From contig CAVQWT010000007.1 in assembly GCA_963717705.1 (NCBI GenBank), positions 62,001 through 126,000 on the forward strand: 64,000 bases of DNA, read 5' to 3'. Source of the DNA: CAVQWT01 sp963717705. GTDB taxonomy: Bacteria > Pseudomonadota > Gammaproteobacteria > Burkholderiales > Casimicrobiaceae. Both the position numbers and the translations under genes were made by a program. Under the pieces are notes generated by a model. That model was given only the letters and a program-made list of their open reading frames with translations, searched no databases and had not been told where the DNA came from. Position 1 is the first letter of the stretch. Each line of letters begins with the position of its first letter. Shown here piece by piece: positions 8,710-21,255 of this stretch.

Positions 8710-10185
8710 TCACTCGACCCGGTAGTTGGGGGCTTCCTTGACGATCTGGACGTCGTGGACGTGCGACTCGCGCATGCCCGCCGAGGTGATCTCGACGAAC
8801 TCGGCGCGCGTGCCGAGCTCGGCGACGCTCGCGCAGCCGCAGTAGCCCATCGCGGCGCGCAGCCCGCCCATCAGCTGGTGGATCACGTTGACCAGCGCGC
8901 CCTTGTACGGGACCCGGCCCTCGATGCCCTCCGGCACCAGCTTCTCCGCGGCGGCGATCGGGTCCTCGCCCTCGAGTTCCTGGAAATAGCGATCGGAGCT
9001 GCCCTGCGCCATCGCGCCCAGCGAGCCCATCCCGCGGTAGCTCTTGTACGAGCGGCCCTGGAAGAGCTCGATCTCGCCCGGCGACTCCTCGGTGCCGGCG
9101 AACAGGCTGCCCAGCATCACCACCGACGCGCCGGCGGCGAGTGCCTTGGCGATGTCGCCGGAATAGCGGATGCCGCCGTCGGCGATCACGGGCACGCCGG
9201 CGGCGCCCATGCCTTCGAGCGCCATCTGGATCGCCGAGATCTGCGGCACGCCGACGCCGGCGACGATCCGCGTCGTGCAGATCGACCCCGGCCCGATGCC
9301 GACCTTGACGCCGTCGGCACCATGATCGACCAGCGCCTTCGCGCCGGCAGCGGTGGCGACGTTGCCGCCGATGACCTGCACTTGCGGAAAGCGCTGCTTC
9401 ACCCAGGCGATGCGGTCGAGCACGCCCTGCGAATGCCCGTGCGCGGTGTCGACGACGATGACGTCGACACCGGCGGCGACCAGCAGCTCGGCGCGTTCCT
9501 CGTTGTCGGAGGCGACGCTGATCGCCGCGCCGACGCGTAGCCTCCCCATGTCGTCCTTGCACGCCAGCGGGTGCTCGGTCGACTTGAGGATGTCCTTGAC
9601 GGTGATGAGGCCGCGCAGTTCGCTGGCGCCATTGACGACCAGCACGCGCTCGAGCCGGTGGCGGTGCATCAGCGCCTTCGCCGTCTCGAGGTCGGTGCCC
9701 TCGGGCACCGTGACGAGCCGGTCGGCCGGCGTCATGATCGCGCTGACCGGCTGATCGAGGTTGGTCTCGAAGCGCAGGTCGCGATTGGTGACGATGCCGA
9801 CCACGCGCCCGGCTTCGACCACGGGAAGGCCGGAAATGCGGTGCTTGCGGGTGATTTCCAGCACGTCGCGGACGGTCATCGTCGGCGAGATCGTGATCGG
9901 CTCCTTGACCACGCCGCTCTCGAACCGCTTGACCTTCGCCACTTCGGCGGCCTGCCGCGCGGGCGGCAGGTTCTTGTGGATGACGCCGAGTCCGCCCTCC
10001 TGGGCGATGGCAATCGCCAGCCGGGCCTCGGTGACCGTGTCCATCGCCGCGGAGACCAGCGGGACGTTGAGGCTGATGCCTCGGGTGAGGCGCGTGGCGA
10101 GGGAGACTTCGCGCGGGACGACTGTGGAGTGCGCGGGGACGAGCAGGACGTCGTCGAAGGTGAGCGCTTTGCGGACGACACGCAT
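8710..10185 (-). CDS. guaB: IMP dehydrogenase
   Basis: 491 residues, standard bacterial length. It oxidises IMP to XMP with NAD, the rate-limiting step of guanine nucleotide synthesis. The catalytic barrel begins with LTFDDVLLVPAHS. Two CBS domains are inserted at about 95-205 (SPTMTVRDVLE, MTPADRLVTV). The active-site loop GIGPGSICTTRI places the catalytic cysteine at C303. A likely -10 (TATAAT, minus strand, 10220-10215) lies 30 bp before the start codon. It heads the guaB-guaA unit. Confidence 0.97.
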   Translation of the reverse strand: MRVVRKALTFDDVLLVPAHSTVVPREVSLATRLTRGISLNVPLVSAAMDTVTEARLAIAIAQEGGLGVIHKNLPPARQAAEVAKVKRFESGVVKEPITISPTMTVRDVLEITRKHRISGLPVVEAGRVVGIVTNRDLRFETNLDQPVSAIMTPADRLVTVPEGTDLETAKALMHRHRLERVLVVNGASELRGLITVKDILKSTEHPLACKDDMGRLRVGAAISVASDNEERAELLVAAGVDVIVVDTAHGHSQGVLDRIAWVKQRFPQVQVIGGNVATAAGAKALVDHGADGVKVGIGPGSICTTRIVAGVGVPQISAIQMALEGMGAAGVPVIADGGIRYSGDIAKALAAGASVVMLGSLFAGTEESPGEIELFQGRSYKSYRGMGSLGAMAQGSSDRYFQELEGEDPIAAAEKLVPEGIEGRVPYKGALVNVIHQLMGGLRAAMGYCGCASVAELGTRAEFVEITSAGMRESHVHDVQIVKEAPNYRVE

Positions 10186-10214
10186 GGGGACAAACTCCTC
10201 GGGCGCAAAAACGA

Positions 10215-10220
10215 ATTATA
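10215..10220 (-). promoter_or_regulatory. candidate -10 element of guaB
   Basis: TATAAT on the minus strand, placing the transcript start near 10208, about 23 nt ahead of the guaB ATG. No convincing -35 hexamer was seen. Confidence 0.45.
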
Positions 10221-10302
10221 CCCGCGCCGACCGGCCCCCGGCGCGGACGTTTGACGCGCGCAGGGCATTGGATTACCTTGCCAATGTCATAAGAACCGGC
10301 GG

Positions 10303-10827
10303 ATGCCCACCATGCCATCGAAGCTGTTTCGCCTGCATCGTCGCTGCGGTCCGCACACCCCGCGGCGGTCCACTCCGGCCGTTCCGGCGCTCGCCGTCGC
10401 GCTGCTGCTGGCGGTCGGCGTCGCGGCCGACGCGGCGACCCTCTACAAGTGGACCGACGCCAACGGCAGCGTCGTCTATTCCGACCAGCCGCCGCCGGGC
10501 AACATCAAGGCCGAAACGATTTCCGGACCGCCCCCGCCGGCCAACCCGAACGCCGTCAAGGAGATGGTGAACAGGGAGGCCGAGCTCAAGAAGCAGCAGC
10601 TCGACCGCACCGAGGCCACGCAGAAGGTCGACAAGGAAGCCGTCGAGGCGCGCCGGGTGCGCGAGGCCTGCGTCAAGGCGCGCGACCAGGTCCGGCAGCT
10701 CGCCGCGACGCAGGACGTGCTGGTGCGGATCAACGAGAAGGGCGAGCGGGTCGTCATCGACCCCGAGACCCGGCAGCGCGAACGCGAGAACGTCGAGAAG
10801 TGGATCGGGCAGAACTGCCGTCCCTGA
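10303..10827 (+). CDS. exported DUF4124-domain protein
   Basis: 174 residues. The N-terminal 45 residues contain an Arg-rich start and a hydrophobic segment (VPALAVALLLAVGVAADA) read as a signal peptide. The DUF4124 motif LYKWTDANGSVVYSDQPPPG follows at about 47-66. The remainder is charged and probably coiled-coil (EMVNREAELKKQQLDRTEAT), ending with a CVKARDQVRQL segment and a final cysteine. DUF4124 proteins are common periplasmic proteins of unknown role in betaproteobacteria. It is divergent from guaB, as is usual in this group, and convergent with ppiD. Confidence 0.8.
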   Translation: MPTMPSKLFRLHRRCGPHTPRRSTPAVPALAVALLLAVGVAADAATLYKWTDANGSVVYSDQPPPGNIKAETISGPPPPANPNAVKEMVNREAELKKQQLDRTEATQKVDKEAVEARRVREACVKARDQVRQLAATQDVLVRINEKGERVVIDPETRQRERENVEKWIGQNCRP

Positions 10828-10845
10828 CCGTCCGGACCGCGGGCG

Positions 10846-10867
10846 GGCGGCGCGCGAAGGCGCCGCC
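10846..10867. terminator. hairpin between convergent DUF4124 gene and ppiD
   Basis: GGCGGCGC and GCGCCGCC form an eight-base perfect stem around a six-base loop in the 51-bp gap between two convergent stop codons. It has no T-tract on either side, so it may be only part of a factor-dependent end. Confidence 0.35.
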
Positions 10868-10878
10868 GCCGAGGCGCG

Positions 10879-12783
10879 CTACTTCTTTTCCAGGTTGGCC
10901 TGGTCGATCTTGACCTCGGACTTCGCCTTCAGTGCGGCCAGATACGCCGAGAAGAGCTCGCGGCCCAGCTGGTCGCCGACGCGCTGGCCGGCCGCGGCGA
11001 GCTTGGCGGGATCGTCGAGCGCCGGATCGATGACCTTGACCAGGCGGTAGATCGAGAACCCGCCGCGCTCGTTGCCGGCGCCGACGTAGGACGGCACCCG
11101 GGCCGGATCGATGCGGAAGATCTGCGCCAGCCCTTCGGGGGACACGCCGGGCTGCATCTGGTTGCGCAACACGGCGACCGGCTTGCCGAAGGCGATGCCG
11201 ACCTCCTTGTCTGACTTCCCCTGCTCCAGCAGCGCGAGCTTCTCGCGTCCAACTTTGTTCGCCATTTCCGACGCGCCCTTGCGCACCAGCTGGCGCCGGA
11301 TTTCGTCCGCCACGTCGGCCAGCGGCCGCGGCGCCGCCGGCTTGTACTCGACGATGCGCGCGGCCACCAGCGTGTTGGGGGCCACCTCGATCGCCTCGGT
11401 GCTGCGCTTGCCCTGGATCGACTCCGGCGCGAACAGCGCCGCCAGCAGCTTGGCATTGCCCTGCGCCAGCCCCTGCGCCTGCGCGCGGGTGATCCACGGC
11501 GTCGTCTGCACGGCGAGGCCGAGCGTCTTGGCGACGTTGCCGAGCGAGTCGCCCTGCTCGTAGACGAGATTCTGGAACTGGTCGGCCGAGGCCGCGAACT
11601 TCTGCGTTGCCTTCTGCCGCTTGAGGTCGGACTCGATCTGTCCCTTGACCTCGTCGAAGGGGCGGGTCTTGGCGGGCGTGACGCCGGCGAGGCGGATCAC
11701 GTGCCAGCCGAAATCGGTCTGCACCGGGCCGACGATCTCGCCCGGCTTCAGCGCGAACACGGCGTCGTCGAACGGCTTGACCATGTTGCCGCGCGCAAAA
11801 GTACCGAGGTCGCCGCCCTGCGCGGCCGATCCCGGGTCCTGCGAGTTCGCCTTCGCGAGCTCGGCGAACCTGGCCGGGTTGGCCTTCGCCTGCGCCGTCA
11901 GCTCCTCCGCCTTCTTCTTCGCCGCGGCCTTGTCGGCGTCGCTGGCGTCGGGCTTGACCGCGATCAGGATGTGCGCCGCCTGGCGCTCCTCGGCCTGGGT
12001 GTAGACGGTGGCGTCGGCGTCGTACTTGGCCCTGACCTCGGCCGCCTCGACCGCGGACTGGGCCATCAGCGCGTCCAACGTCAATGTGACGAACTCGACC
12101 TTCGCCTGCTCGGGCGTCTGGAACGCCGTGGGGTTGGCGTCGTAGAACGCCTTGATCGCGGCGTCGTCGACCCTGACGTCCTTGGCGAACGGCTCCGCGT
12201 CGACGCTGGCGATCGCGATCTCGCGCTGCTGCTCGACCAGTGCCAGGTAGCGCTCGCCGCTGCCGCGGGCGACGATGCCGCCCAGCGCCACGGGCTCCTG
12301 CAGCGGCGCCAGCGTCAGCTCCCCCCGCACGCGCGACTCGAAGACCTGCGGGGTCAGGTTCTGGCCGGCAAGCAATTGGCGGTACTTGTCCGGCGAGAAG
12401 CGGCCGTTCTCCTGGAACACCGGGAGGTCGGCGATGAACTGCTGCAGCTGCGCGTCGGTGACGCGGAAACCTTCCTGCTTGCCCTTGTTCTGCAGCAGGC
12501 GCTGGTCGACGAGCTGTCCCAGCAGCTGGAAACGGACTTCGGGATTGTCGAAGATCGCCGGGTCGAAGTTGCGGCCGAGCTGCTGGCGCAGCCGGTCCTG
12601 CTGCTCGCGCATCATCTCGTAGAATTCGGCCTGCGTGATCTTCTCGCCGGCCACCGTCGCCACGCCGGGCGTCTGGTCGCCTGTGCGGAAGTAGTAGTCG
12701 ACGCCGAAGAAGGCGAACGGCAGTGCGATCAGCGCCAGGATGAGCTGGGCGATGCGTTTGTGCTTGTTTACGAGATCGTACAT
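10879..12783 (-). CDS. ppiD: SurA/PpiD-type membrane-anchored peptidyl-prolyl isomerase (periplasmic folding)
   Basis: 634 residues from ATG 12783 (MYDLVNKHKR). One membrane segment at about 12-30 (ILALIALPFAFFGVDYYF) anchors a large periplasmic part. A SurA_N-like region follows (ITQAEFYEMMREQQDRLRQQ), then a parvulin domain near residues 265-360 (AAHILIAVKPDASDADKAAA; GDLGTFARGNMVKPFDDAVF; VQTDFGWHVIRL), and a second, parvulin-like C-terminal region. PpiD works at the inner membrane, assisting newly secreted proteins. It is the last gene of the tig-clp-lon-hup-tRNA block, the usual order in proteobacteria. The ORF continues upstream of the chosen start, but that part overlaps the tRNA terminator region. 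Confidence 0.92.
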   Translation of the reverse strand: MYDLVNKHKRIAQLILALIALPFAFFGVDYYFRTGDQTPGVATVAGEKITQAEFYEMMREQQDRLRQQLGRNFDPAIFDNPEVRFQLLGQLVDQRLLQNKGKQEGFRVTDAQLQQFIADLPVFQENGRFSPDKYRQLLAGQNLTPQVFESRVRGELTLAPLQEPVALGGIVARGSGERYLALVEQQREIAIASVDAEPFAKDVRVDDAAIKAFYDANPTAFQTPEQAKVEFVTLTLDALMAQSAVEAAEVRAKYDADATVYTQAEERQAAHILIAVKPDASDADKAAAKKKAEELTAQAKANPARFAELAKANSQDPGSAAQGGDLGTFARGNMVKPFDDAVFALKPGEIVGPVQTDFGWHVIRLAGVTPAKTRPFDEVKGQIESDLKRQKATQKFAASADQFQNLVYEQGDSLGNVAKTLGLAVQTTPWITRAQAQGLAQGNAKLLAALFAPESIQGKRSTEAIEVAPNTLVAARIVEYKPAAPRPLADVADEIRRQLVRKGASEMANKVGREKLALLEQGKSDKEVGIAFGKPVAVLRNQMQPGVSPEGLAQIFRIDPARVPSYVGAGNERGGFSIYRLVKVIDPALDDPAKLAAAGQRVGDQLGRELFSAYLAALKAKSEVKIDQANLEKK

Positions 12784-12837
12784 GGCGTCGTTCGCGTGGC
12801 CTCGCCTGGCGCCCTCAAGCGGCGCGGGCAACCGGTC

Positions 12838-12867
12838 GGAAAAAAGGGCGAACTCGCGTTCGCCCTT
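12838..12867 (-). terminator. rho-independent terminator after the tRNA pair
   Basis: AAGGGCGAAC and GTTCGCCCTT pair perfectly over 10 bp around a four-base loop, followed on the minus strand by a run of six T. It starts 7 nt beyond tRNA-Asp and separates the tRNAs from ppiD. Confidence 0.85.
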
Positions 12868-12873
12868 GCATGT

Positions 12874-12950
12874 TGGCGGAGTGGACGGGACTCGAACCCG
12901 CGACCCCCGGCGTGACAGGCCGGTATTCTAACCAACTGAACTACCACTCC
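12874..12950 (-). tRNA. tRNA-Asp (GTC)
   Basis: A 77-nt cloverleaf read on the minus strand. The acceptor stem GGAGTGG pairs with CCACTCC, and the CCA end is encoded. The D-arm is TAGTTCAGTTGGTTAGAAT. The anticodon loop CTGTCAC gives GTC, and the T-arm contains GGTTCGAGTCC. It follows tRNA-Val on the same strand. Confidence 0.97.
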
Positions 12951-13013
12951 CCGAACGGCCGGACCGCGAAGCCCGACCGCCAGAACAAATCTTTCCGCGC
13001 ACCATCCCGGCAA

Positions 13014-13089
13014 TGGTGGGTGCTGACGGGATCGAACCGCCGACATTCGCCTTGTAAGGGCGACGCTCTACCAGCTGAGCTAAGCACCC
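13014..13089 (-). tRNA. tRNA-Val (TAC)
   Basis: 76 nt on the minus strand with encoded CCA. The acceptor GGGTGCT pairs with AGCACCC. The D-arm is TTAGCTCAGCTGGTAGAGC, and the anticodon loop CTTACAA gives TAC. The T-arm contains GGTTCGATCC. It lies between hupB and tRNA-Asp, the common betaproteobacterial arrangement. Confidence 0.97.
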
Positions 13090-13218
13090 TCTCGCCGGTG
13101 TCGGCCGGACCGGGATGCACCCGGCGGCTGCCCGCGGTTTCCATCCACCCGGCGACCACCGCGATGCCCCGATCCGGTCGCGGAACTCCCGGAAAGGCGC
13201 ACCAATCGCTCGAGCACG

Positions 13219-13491
13219 CTAGTTTAGCGCATCTTTGAGTGCTTTGCCAGCACGGAACTTGGGCACGGCGGCGGCCTGGATGCTGATCGCGTCGCCGGTG
13301 CGCGGATTGCGGCCGGCACGCGCGGTCCGCTTGCCCACATAGAACGAGCCGAATCCGACCAGCGTGACGGCGTCACCTTTCTTCAGCGATGTCTCGATCG
13401 CACCGAAAGTCGCGTCGAGTGCGCGGCCGGCGGCGGCCTTGGAAATGTCGGCATGACGCGCGATGGCGTCGATCAGATCCTGCTTGTTCAC
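13219..13491 (-). CDS. hupB: DNA-binding protein HU-beta
   Basis: 90 residues, normal HU length. It starts MNKQDLIDAIARHADISKAA and carries the DNA-intercalating beta-arm signature GFGSFYVGKRTARAGRNPRT near 46-65. HU is a nucleoid-compacting histone-like protein acting as a dimer. It lies downstream of lon on the same strand, as in many proteobacteria. A minus-strand TATAAA at 13559-13554 is a plausible own -10. Confidence 0.97.
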   Translation of the reverse strand: MNKQDLIDAIARHADISKAAAGRALDATFGAIETSLKKGDAVTLVGFGSFYVGKRTARAGRNPRTGDAISIQAAAVPKFRAGKALKDALN

Positions 13492-13677
13492 GGGAGCCCC
13501 TTCGCGGCGAAGCGGCCCTCGCGCCGGGGACCGCAGACGAACGTCGAACAGGTTTTATAGTCCCGGCGTCGGGACCGGTCAAGCGCAGACGGTGCGGCAT
13601 GTTCAAAGGCTGCGCGAACAGCTTCGCGCAAGTGCCGGTGCCGGCAGCAAAACACCCGCGACGCGCGCCCGAAAGAC

Positions 13678-13710
13678 CGCGGGCGCGTCCGTTGCCGGAA
13701 CGCGCCCGCG
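13678..13710 (-). terminator. hairpin downstream of lon
   Basis: An 11-base perfect stem (CGCGGGCGCGT with ACGCGCCCGCG) around an 11-base loop lies 22 nt after the lon stop. On the minus strand it is followed only by GTCTTTC, so termination strength is uncertain. Confidence 0.55.
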
Positions 13711-13732
13711 ATGCCGCCCGACGGCCGCTTCG

Positions 13733-16186
<2,454 letters not shown>

Positions 16187-16353
16187 GGGGCGCTTTCAGC
16201 GGAGAAACGGATGATATGCAACATGGGGCCGGGGGCTGCCCCTGTCAAGCCGACCATCGGGATGAGGAAAAATTCCTCTTTCCCGCCAAGGACTTGGCGG
16301 GATGCACGTGGGCGCGGGCGGCGCTTTCGCGGCCGCCGGCGGGGGCCCGGGAA

Positions 16354-17622
<1,269 letters not shown>

Positions 17623-17690
17623 CGTCGCGCGTTTCCTGGTGTGAGGAACCCTTCAAAATCAGCGGCCTGGAGCGGGTTGCTGACGGGACT

Positions 17691-18302
17691 TTACTCGCCC
17701 GTGCCCCGCTTCTGCAAGACCTTGTCGACAATACCGTATTCCTGGGCCGCCTCGGCGGTCAGGAAATTGTCGCGCTCGGTGTCGCGGGCGATCTCCTCGA
17801 TCGAGCGGCCGGTGTGCTCCGCCATCAGCCGGTTGAGGCGCTCGCGCAGGCTGAGGATGAACTTGGCGTGGATCTCGATGTCGGTCGCCTGGCCCTGGAA
17901 TCCGCCCAGCGGCTGGTGGATCATCACCGTCGAGTTCGGCAGCGCGTAGCGCTTGCCCTTGGCGCCGGCGCCCAGCAGGAACGCGCCCATCGACGCCGCC
18001 ATGCCGACGCACAGCGTCGACACGTCGGGCTTGATGAACTGCATGGTGTCGTAGATCGCCATGCCGGCGGCGATCGAGCCGCCCGGCGAGTTGATGTAGA
18101 AGTTGATGTCCTTGTCGGGGTTCTCCGACTCGAGGAACAGCATCTGCGCGACGACGAGATTGGCGGTGGCGTCGTTGACCGGGCCGACCAGGAAGACCAC
18201 CCGTTCCTTCAGCAGCCGCGAGTAGATGTCGTACGCGCGCTCGCCGCGTCCGCTCTGCTCGATCACCATCGGGATGAGGCCCAGACCTCTCGGTTCTTCC
18301 AT
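17691..18302 (-). CDS. clpP: ClpP serine protease, proteolytic subunit
   Basis: 203 residues. Catalytic triad S104 (GMAASMG), H129 (VMIHQPLGG) and D178 (ERDNF) are in the canonical spacing. NSPGGSIAAGMAIYDTMQ is the handle region. It forms the tetradecameric chamber used by ClpX and ClpA. It sits between tig and clpX on the same strand; 298 bp without a recognisable gene separate it from tig. Confidence 0.97.
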   Translation of the reverse strand: MEEPRGLGLIPMVIEQSGRGERAYDIYSRLLKERVVFLVGPVNDATANLVVAQMLFLESENPDKDINFYINSPGGSIAAGMAIYDTMQFIKPDVSTLCVGMAASMGAFLLGAGAKGKRYALPNSTVMIHQPLGGFQGQATDIEIHAKFILSLRERLNRLMAEHTGRSIEEIARDTERDNFLTAEAAQEYGIVDKVLQKRGTGE

Positions 18303-18600
18303 CGGTCGATCCTTTCATGCGCCGCCGGGGCGGCTGGTTCGAAGACGCGGCGCGGGAAGCGCCGCGTTGTCGAGTTGGGGGCGACGGGGCGCAAATGCAA
18401 AGCGCGCTGCCGCGACCACCGCGTAGCATAGCGCGCCGGGGGACCGGCGGCGCGCCTTCGGGCCGCTCCGGCGGACCGGCGGCCGCGCCGGCGCGCCGGA
18501 AGGAGGCCGGCGCGGGTGCGCGCGGAACGGCGCCGTCGACCCCGGACGCCGCCGCGGGCGGTGCCGGCCGGGCCTGGGCAGCGCGTTGCCTGCCGCGCGA

Positions 18601-19908
18601 TCAGCCGCGCGCGGGTCCCATCAGGTCCGCGAAGCTCGACGGCTTGTCGACCACGCGGGCGCGGGCGAGGACCCAGTCGACCACGTTGCGCTCGACCGCG
18701 AGGGCCTCGAACTCGGCCAGCCGCTCGGCCTTCTCGAAATGCCAGCGCACGACGGCCTCGGGCTGCTCGTAGGTCTGCGCCGCCTCGGCCACCAGCGTCT
18801 TCACCTGGTCGGGTTTCGCAGCGAGGCCCTCGGTGCGGACGAGTTCGCCCACGGCGAGCCCCAGCGCCACGCGCTCCTCGGCGCTGGCACGGAAAAGGTC
18901 CGGTGACAGCTTGACGTCCTCGGCCTTCATCCCCTGCCGCATCAGGTCGTCGGCCATCTTGCGCATCATGCCGTCGGCCTCGATCTCGATCAGCGACTTC
19001 GGCAGCGCGAACTCGGCCTTCGAGCGCAGCGCGGCGAACGCCTGCTCCTTGACCTTGTTCTCGATCTTGCGCTTGAGCTCGAGCGCGAGGTTCTGCCCGA
19101 TCTCCGCCCGCAACTCGTCGATGCTGCCGCTCGCCACGCCGAACGCCTTGGCGAACTCGGCGTCGACCGGCGGCAGCCTGCCCTCGTCGACGCTTTTCAC
19201 CGTCAGCGCGAACTGCGCCTGCTTGCCCGCCACGTCCTTGCCGTGATAGTCCGCGGGAAAGGTCAGCGGAAAGGTCTTGCTCTCGCCGGCCGACAGCCCG
19301 GTCAGCGCGGCCTCGAATTCGGGCAGCATCCGGTTCTCGCCGAGGACGATGGGGAAGTCCTTGGCCTGACCGCCCGCGAACTCGACGCCGTCGATGGTCC
19401 CGGTGAAATCGACGATTGCCCGATCGCCGGCCTGGATCGCGCGCGTCACCGGCTCGTAGCGAATGCGTTGCTTGCGCAGCACGTCGATCGTGTGGTCGAT
19501 GTCGGCGGCGGCCACCTCGGCCACCGGGCGCTCGATCGACGCGCCGGCGAGGTCGCCGATCCTGATCTCCGGGTAGACCTCGAACGTCGCCTGGAACTCG
19601 AGCTGCCCGTCGGTCGTCGCTTCCTTCGGCTCGATGCGCGGGTAGCCGGCGATGCGGAAGTCCTGCCCGCGCATGGCCTCGGCGAACGACGACTGCACGG
19701 CGTCGCCGATGACTTCGGATCGCACCTGCGGGCCGTACTGCTGCGCGACCATCTTCATCGGCACCTTGCCGGGCCGGAAACCCGCCACCTTGACGGTCTT
19801 GGCCAGCCGCGCCAGCCGCTTCCCGATCTCGCTTTCGATGGTCGCGACGGGCACGGCGACCGACAGCCGCCGTTCGAGTTGGCCGAGGGTTTCGATATTG
19901 GTTTGCAT
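18601..19908 (-). CDS. tig: trigger factor
   Basis: 435 residues from ATG 19908 (MQTNIETLGQLERRL), the usual trigger-factor length and start; the longer ORF start runs through the tRNA-Leu gene and is rejected. The N-terminal ribosome-binding domain carries the GFRPGKVPMK signature near residue 47. A FKBP-type PPIase domain follows (GDRAIVDFTGTIDGVEFAGG), then the helical C-terminal chaperone domain. It is the ribosome-associated folding factor, first gene of the tig-clpP-clpX-lon block. Confidence 0.96.
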   Translation of the reverse strand: MQTNIETLGQLERRLSVAVPVATIESEIGKRLARLAKTVKVAGFRPGKVPMKMVAQQYGPQVRSEVIGDAVQSSFAEAMRGQDFRIAGYPRIEPKEATTDGQLEFQATFEVYPEIRIGDLAGASIERPVAEVAAADIDHTIDVLRKQRIRYEPVTRAIQAGDRAIVDFTGTIDGVEFAGGQAKDFPIVLGENRMLPEFEAALTGLSAGESKTFPLTFPADYHGKDVAGKQAQFALTVKSVDEGRLPPVDAEFAKAFGVASGSIDELRAEIGQNLALELKRKIENKVKEQAFAALRSKAEFALPKSLIEIEADGMMRKMADDLMRQGMKAEDVKLSPDLFRASAEERVALGLAVGELVRTEGLAAKPDQVKTLVAEAAQTYEQPEAVVRWHFEKAERLAEFEALAVERNVVDWVLARARVVDKPSSFADLMGPARG

Positions 19909-19937
19909 GGGCGTCGAATCCTTGCTAATTTCAAAGC

Positions 19938-20023
<86 letters not shown>

Positions 20024-20179
20024 AGTCTGGATGCGCAGCCCGCGCTCCACGGTCGGAACGCGATGCGGGTCACGGATTCACGGTCCCGGGATGCCTTGCC
20101 GCGGAGGTCGGCGCGGTACCGCGCGGGGGGTGCCGACCCGAGGCCGGCACCGGGAAGAGCCGCTTTCGCCAAACCGGAA

Positions 20180-20185
20180 ATTATA
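20180..20185 (-). promoter_or_regulatory. candidate -10 ahead of tRNA-Leu/tig
   Basis: Minus-strand TATAAT in an otherwise GC-rich 296-bp gap between tRNA-Leu and hpnC, about 155 nt upstream of the tRNA. No clear -35 was found. Nothing else was recognised in the gap. Confidence 0.4.
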
Positions 20186-20319
20186 GTCGAATCCCGCCGC
20201 ACCGGCCAGCAAACGGTTACCGTTGCCCCTCGCGCCGCATTTGCCGCCGCGGCGCGGCGCCGGGTCAGCGCCCCGGACCGATCGCCGCGATCCCACGCTC
20301 CCTTCAGCATACCTGCCCC

Positions 20320-21165
20320 GTGTCCGCCGGCCACTACGAGAACTTTCCCGTCGCGTCCCGACTGCTGCCGCGCGCGACGCGCGCCGCCGTGCTGGCGATC
20401 TATCGATTCGCGCGCGGCGCCGACGACCTCGCCGACGAGGGCGAAGCCACACCTGCCGAGCGGCTCGCGGCGCTCGACCGGTACGGCGCCGAACTGGATG
20501 CCATCGGTGCGGGCGCGACCCCGGCCGCGCCGCCGTTCGTCGAGCTCGCCGCCGCGATCCGGACCCACCGCTTGCCGCTGCCGCCATTCCACGACCTGCT
20601 GTCGGCGTTTCGCCAGGACGTGGTCACGACCCGCTATGCGACCTACGCCGACCTGGCCGATTACGCGCGCCGTTCGGCCAATCCGGTCGGCCGCCTGCTG
20701 CTGTGCCTGTGGCGCGCCGACACGCCGGCCAACCTCGCCGCCAGCGACGCGATCTGCAGCGCGCTGCAGTACGCCAATTTCTGGCAGGACGTCGGCGTCG
20801 ACTGGGCGAAGGGCCGGGTGTACTTGCCGCAGGAGGATCTGGCGCGCTTCGGCGTGACCGAGGACGCGATCGCGCGCGCCGAGGTCGACGCGCGGTTTCG
20901 CGCCCTGATGGCCTTCGAAACCGGACGCACGCGCGCGCTGCTGGAATCGGGGCGGCCGCTGCTGGGCAGGCTGCCGTGGCGGGCGCGTGTCGAGATCGGC
21001 GGCGTGCTCGCGGGCGGCCGCCTGGTGCTCGACCGCATCGACGCCGTCGGCGGCGACGTGTTCCGGGCGCGCCCGGCGCTGGGCGGCCTCGACTGGATGC
21101 GCGTCGCGGTGTCGGCGCTCGGCGCCCTCGCCCTCCCGCGGCGCGACCCGGCGGGCGAGCCCTGA
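20320..21165 (+). CDS. hpnC: squalene synthase HpnC (hydroxysqualene-forming)
   Basis: 281 residues from a GTG at 20320 (V-SAGHYENFPVASRLLP, the typical HpnC start); no strong Shine-Dalgarno sequence is visible. A trans-isoprenyl synthase fold is indicated by the first acidic motif RGADDLADE (about 32-40) and by QDVGVDWAKGRVYLP. In the HpnCDE route HpnC converts presqualene diphosphate to hydroxysqualene. It is the first of three consecutive hpn genes and is separated from hpnD by 90 bp. The long ORF upstream of the start is a shadow over tig. Confidence 0.9.
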   Translation: MSAGHYENFPVASRLLPRATRAAVLAIYRFARGADDLADEGEATPAERLAALDRYGAELDAIGAGATPAAPPFVELAAAIRTHRLPLPPFHDLLSAFRQDVVTTRYATYADLADYARRSANPVGRLLLCLWRADTPANLAASDAICSALQYANFWQDVGVDWAKGRVYLPQEDLARFGVTEDAIARAEVDARFRALMAFETGRTRALLESGRPLLGRLPWRARVEIGGVLAGGRLVLDRIDAVGGDVFRARPALGGLDWMRVAVSALGALALPRRDPAGEP

Positions 21166-21255
21166 CGGCCACGGGTTGCGCTCCCGGCGGGTCGCGGTGC
21201 CCCTGATTTCGCGACGCTCCCGCAGCGACCCCGCCGGCGTGTATCGTTCGCCCAC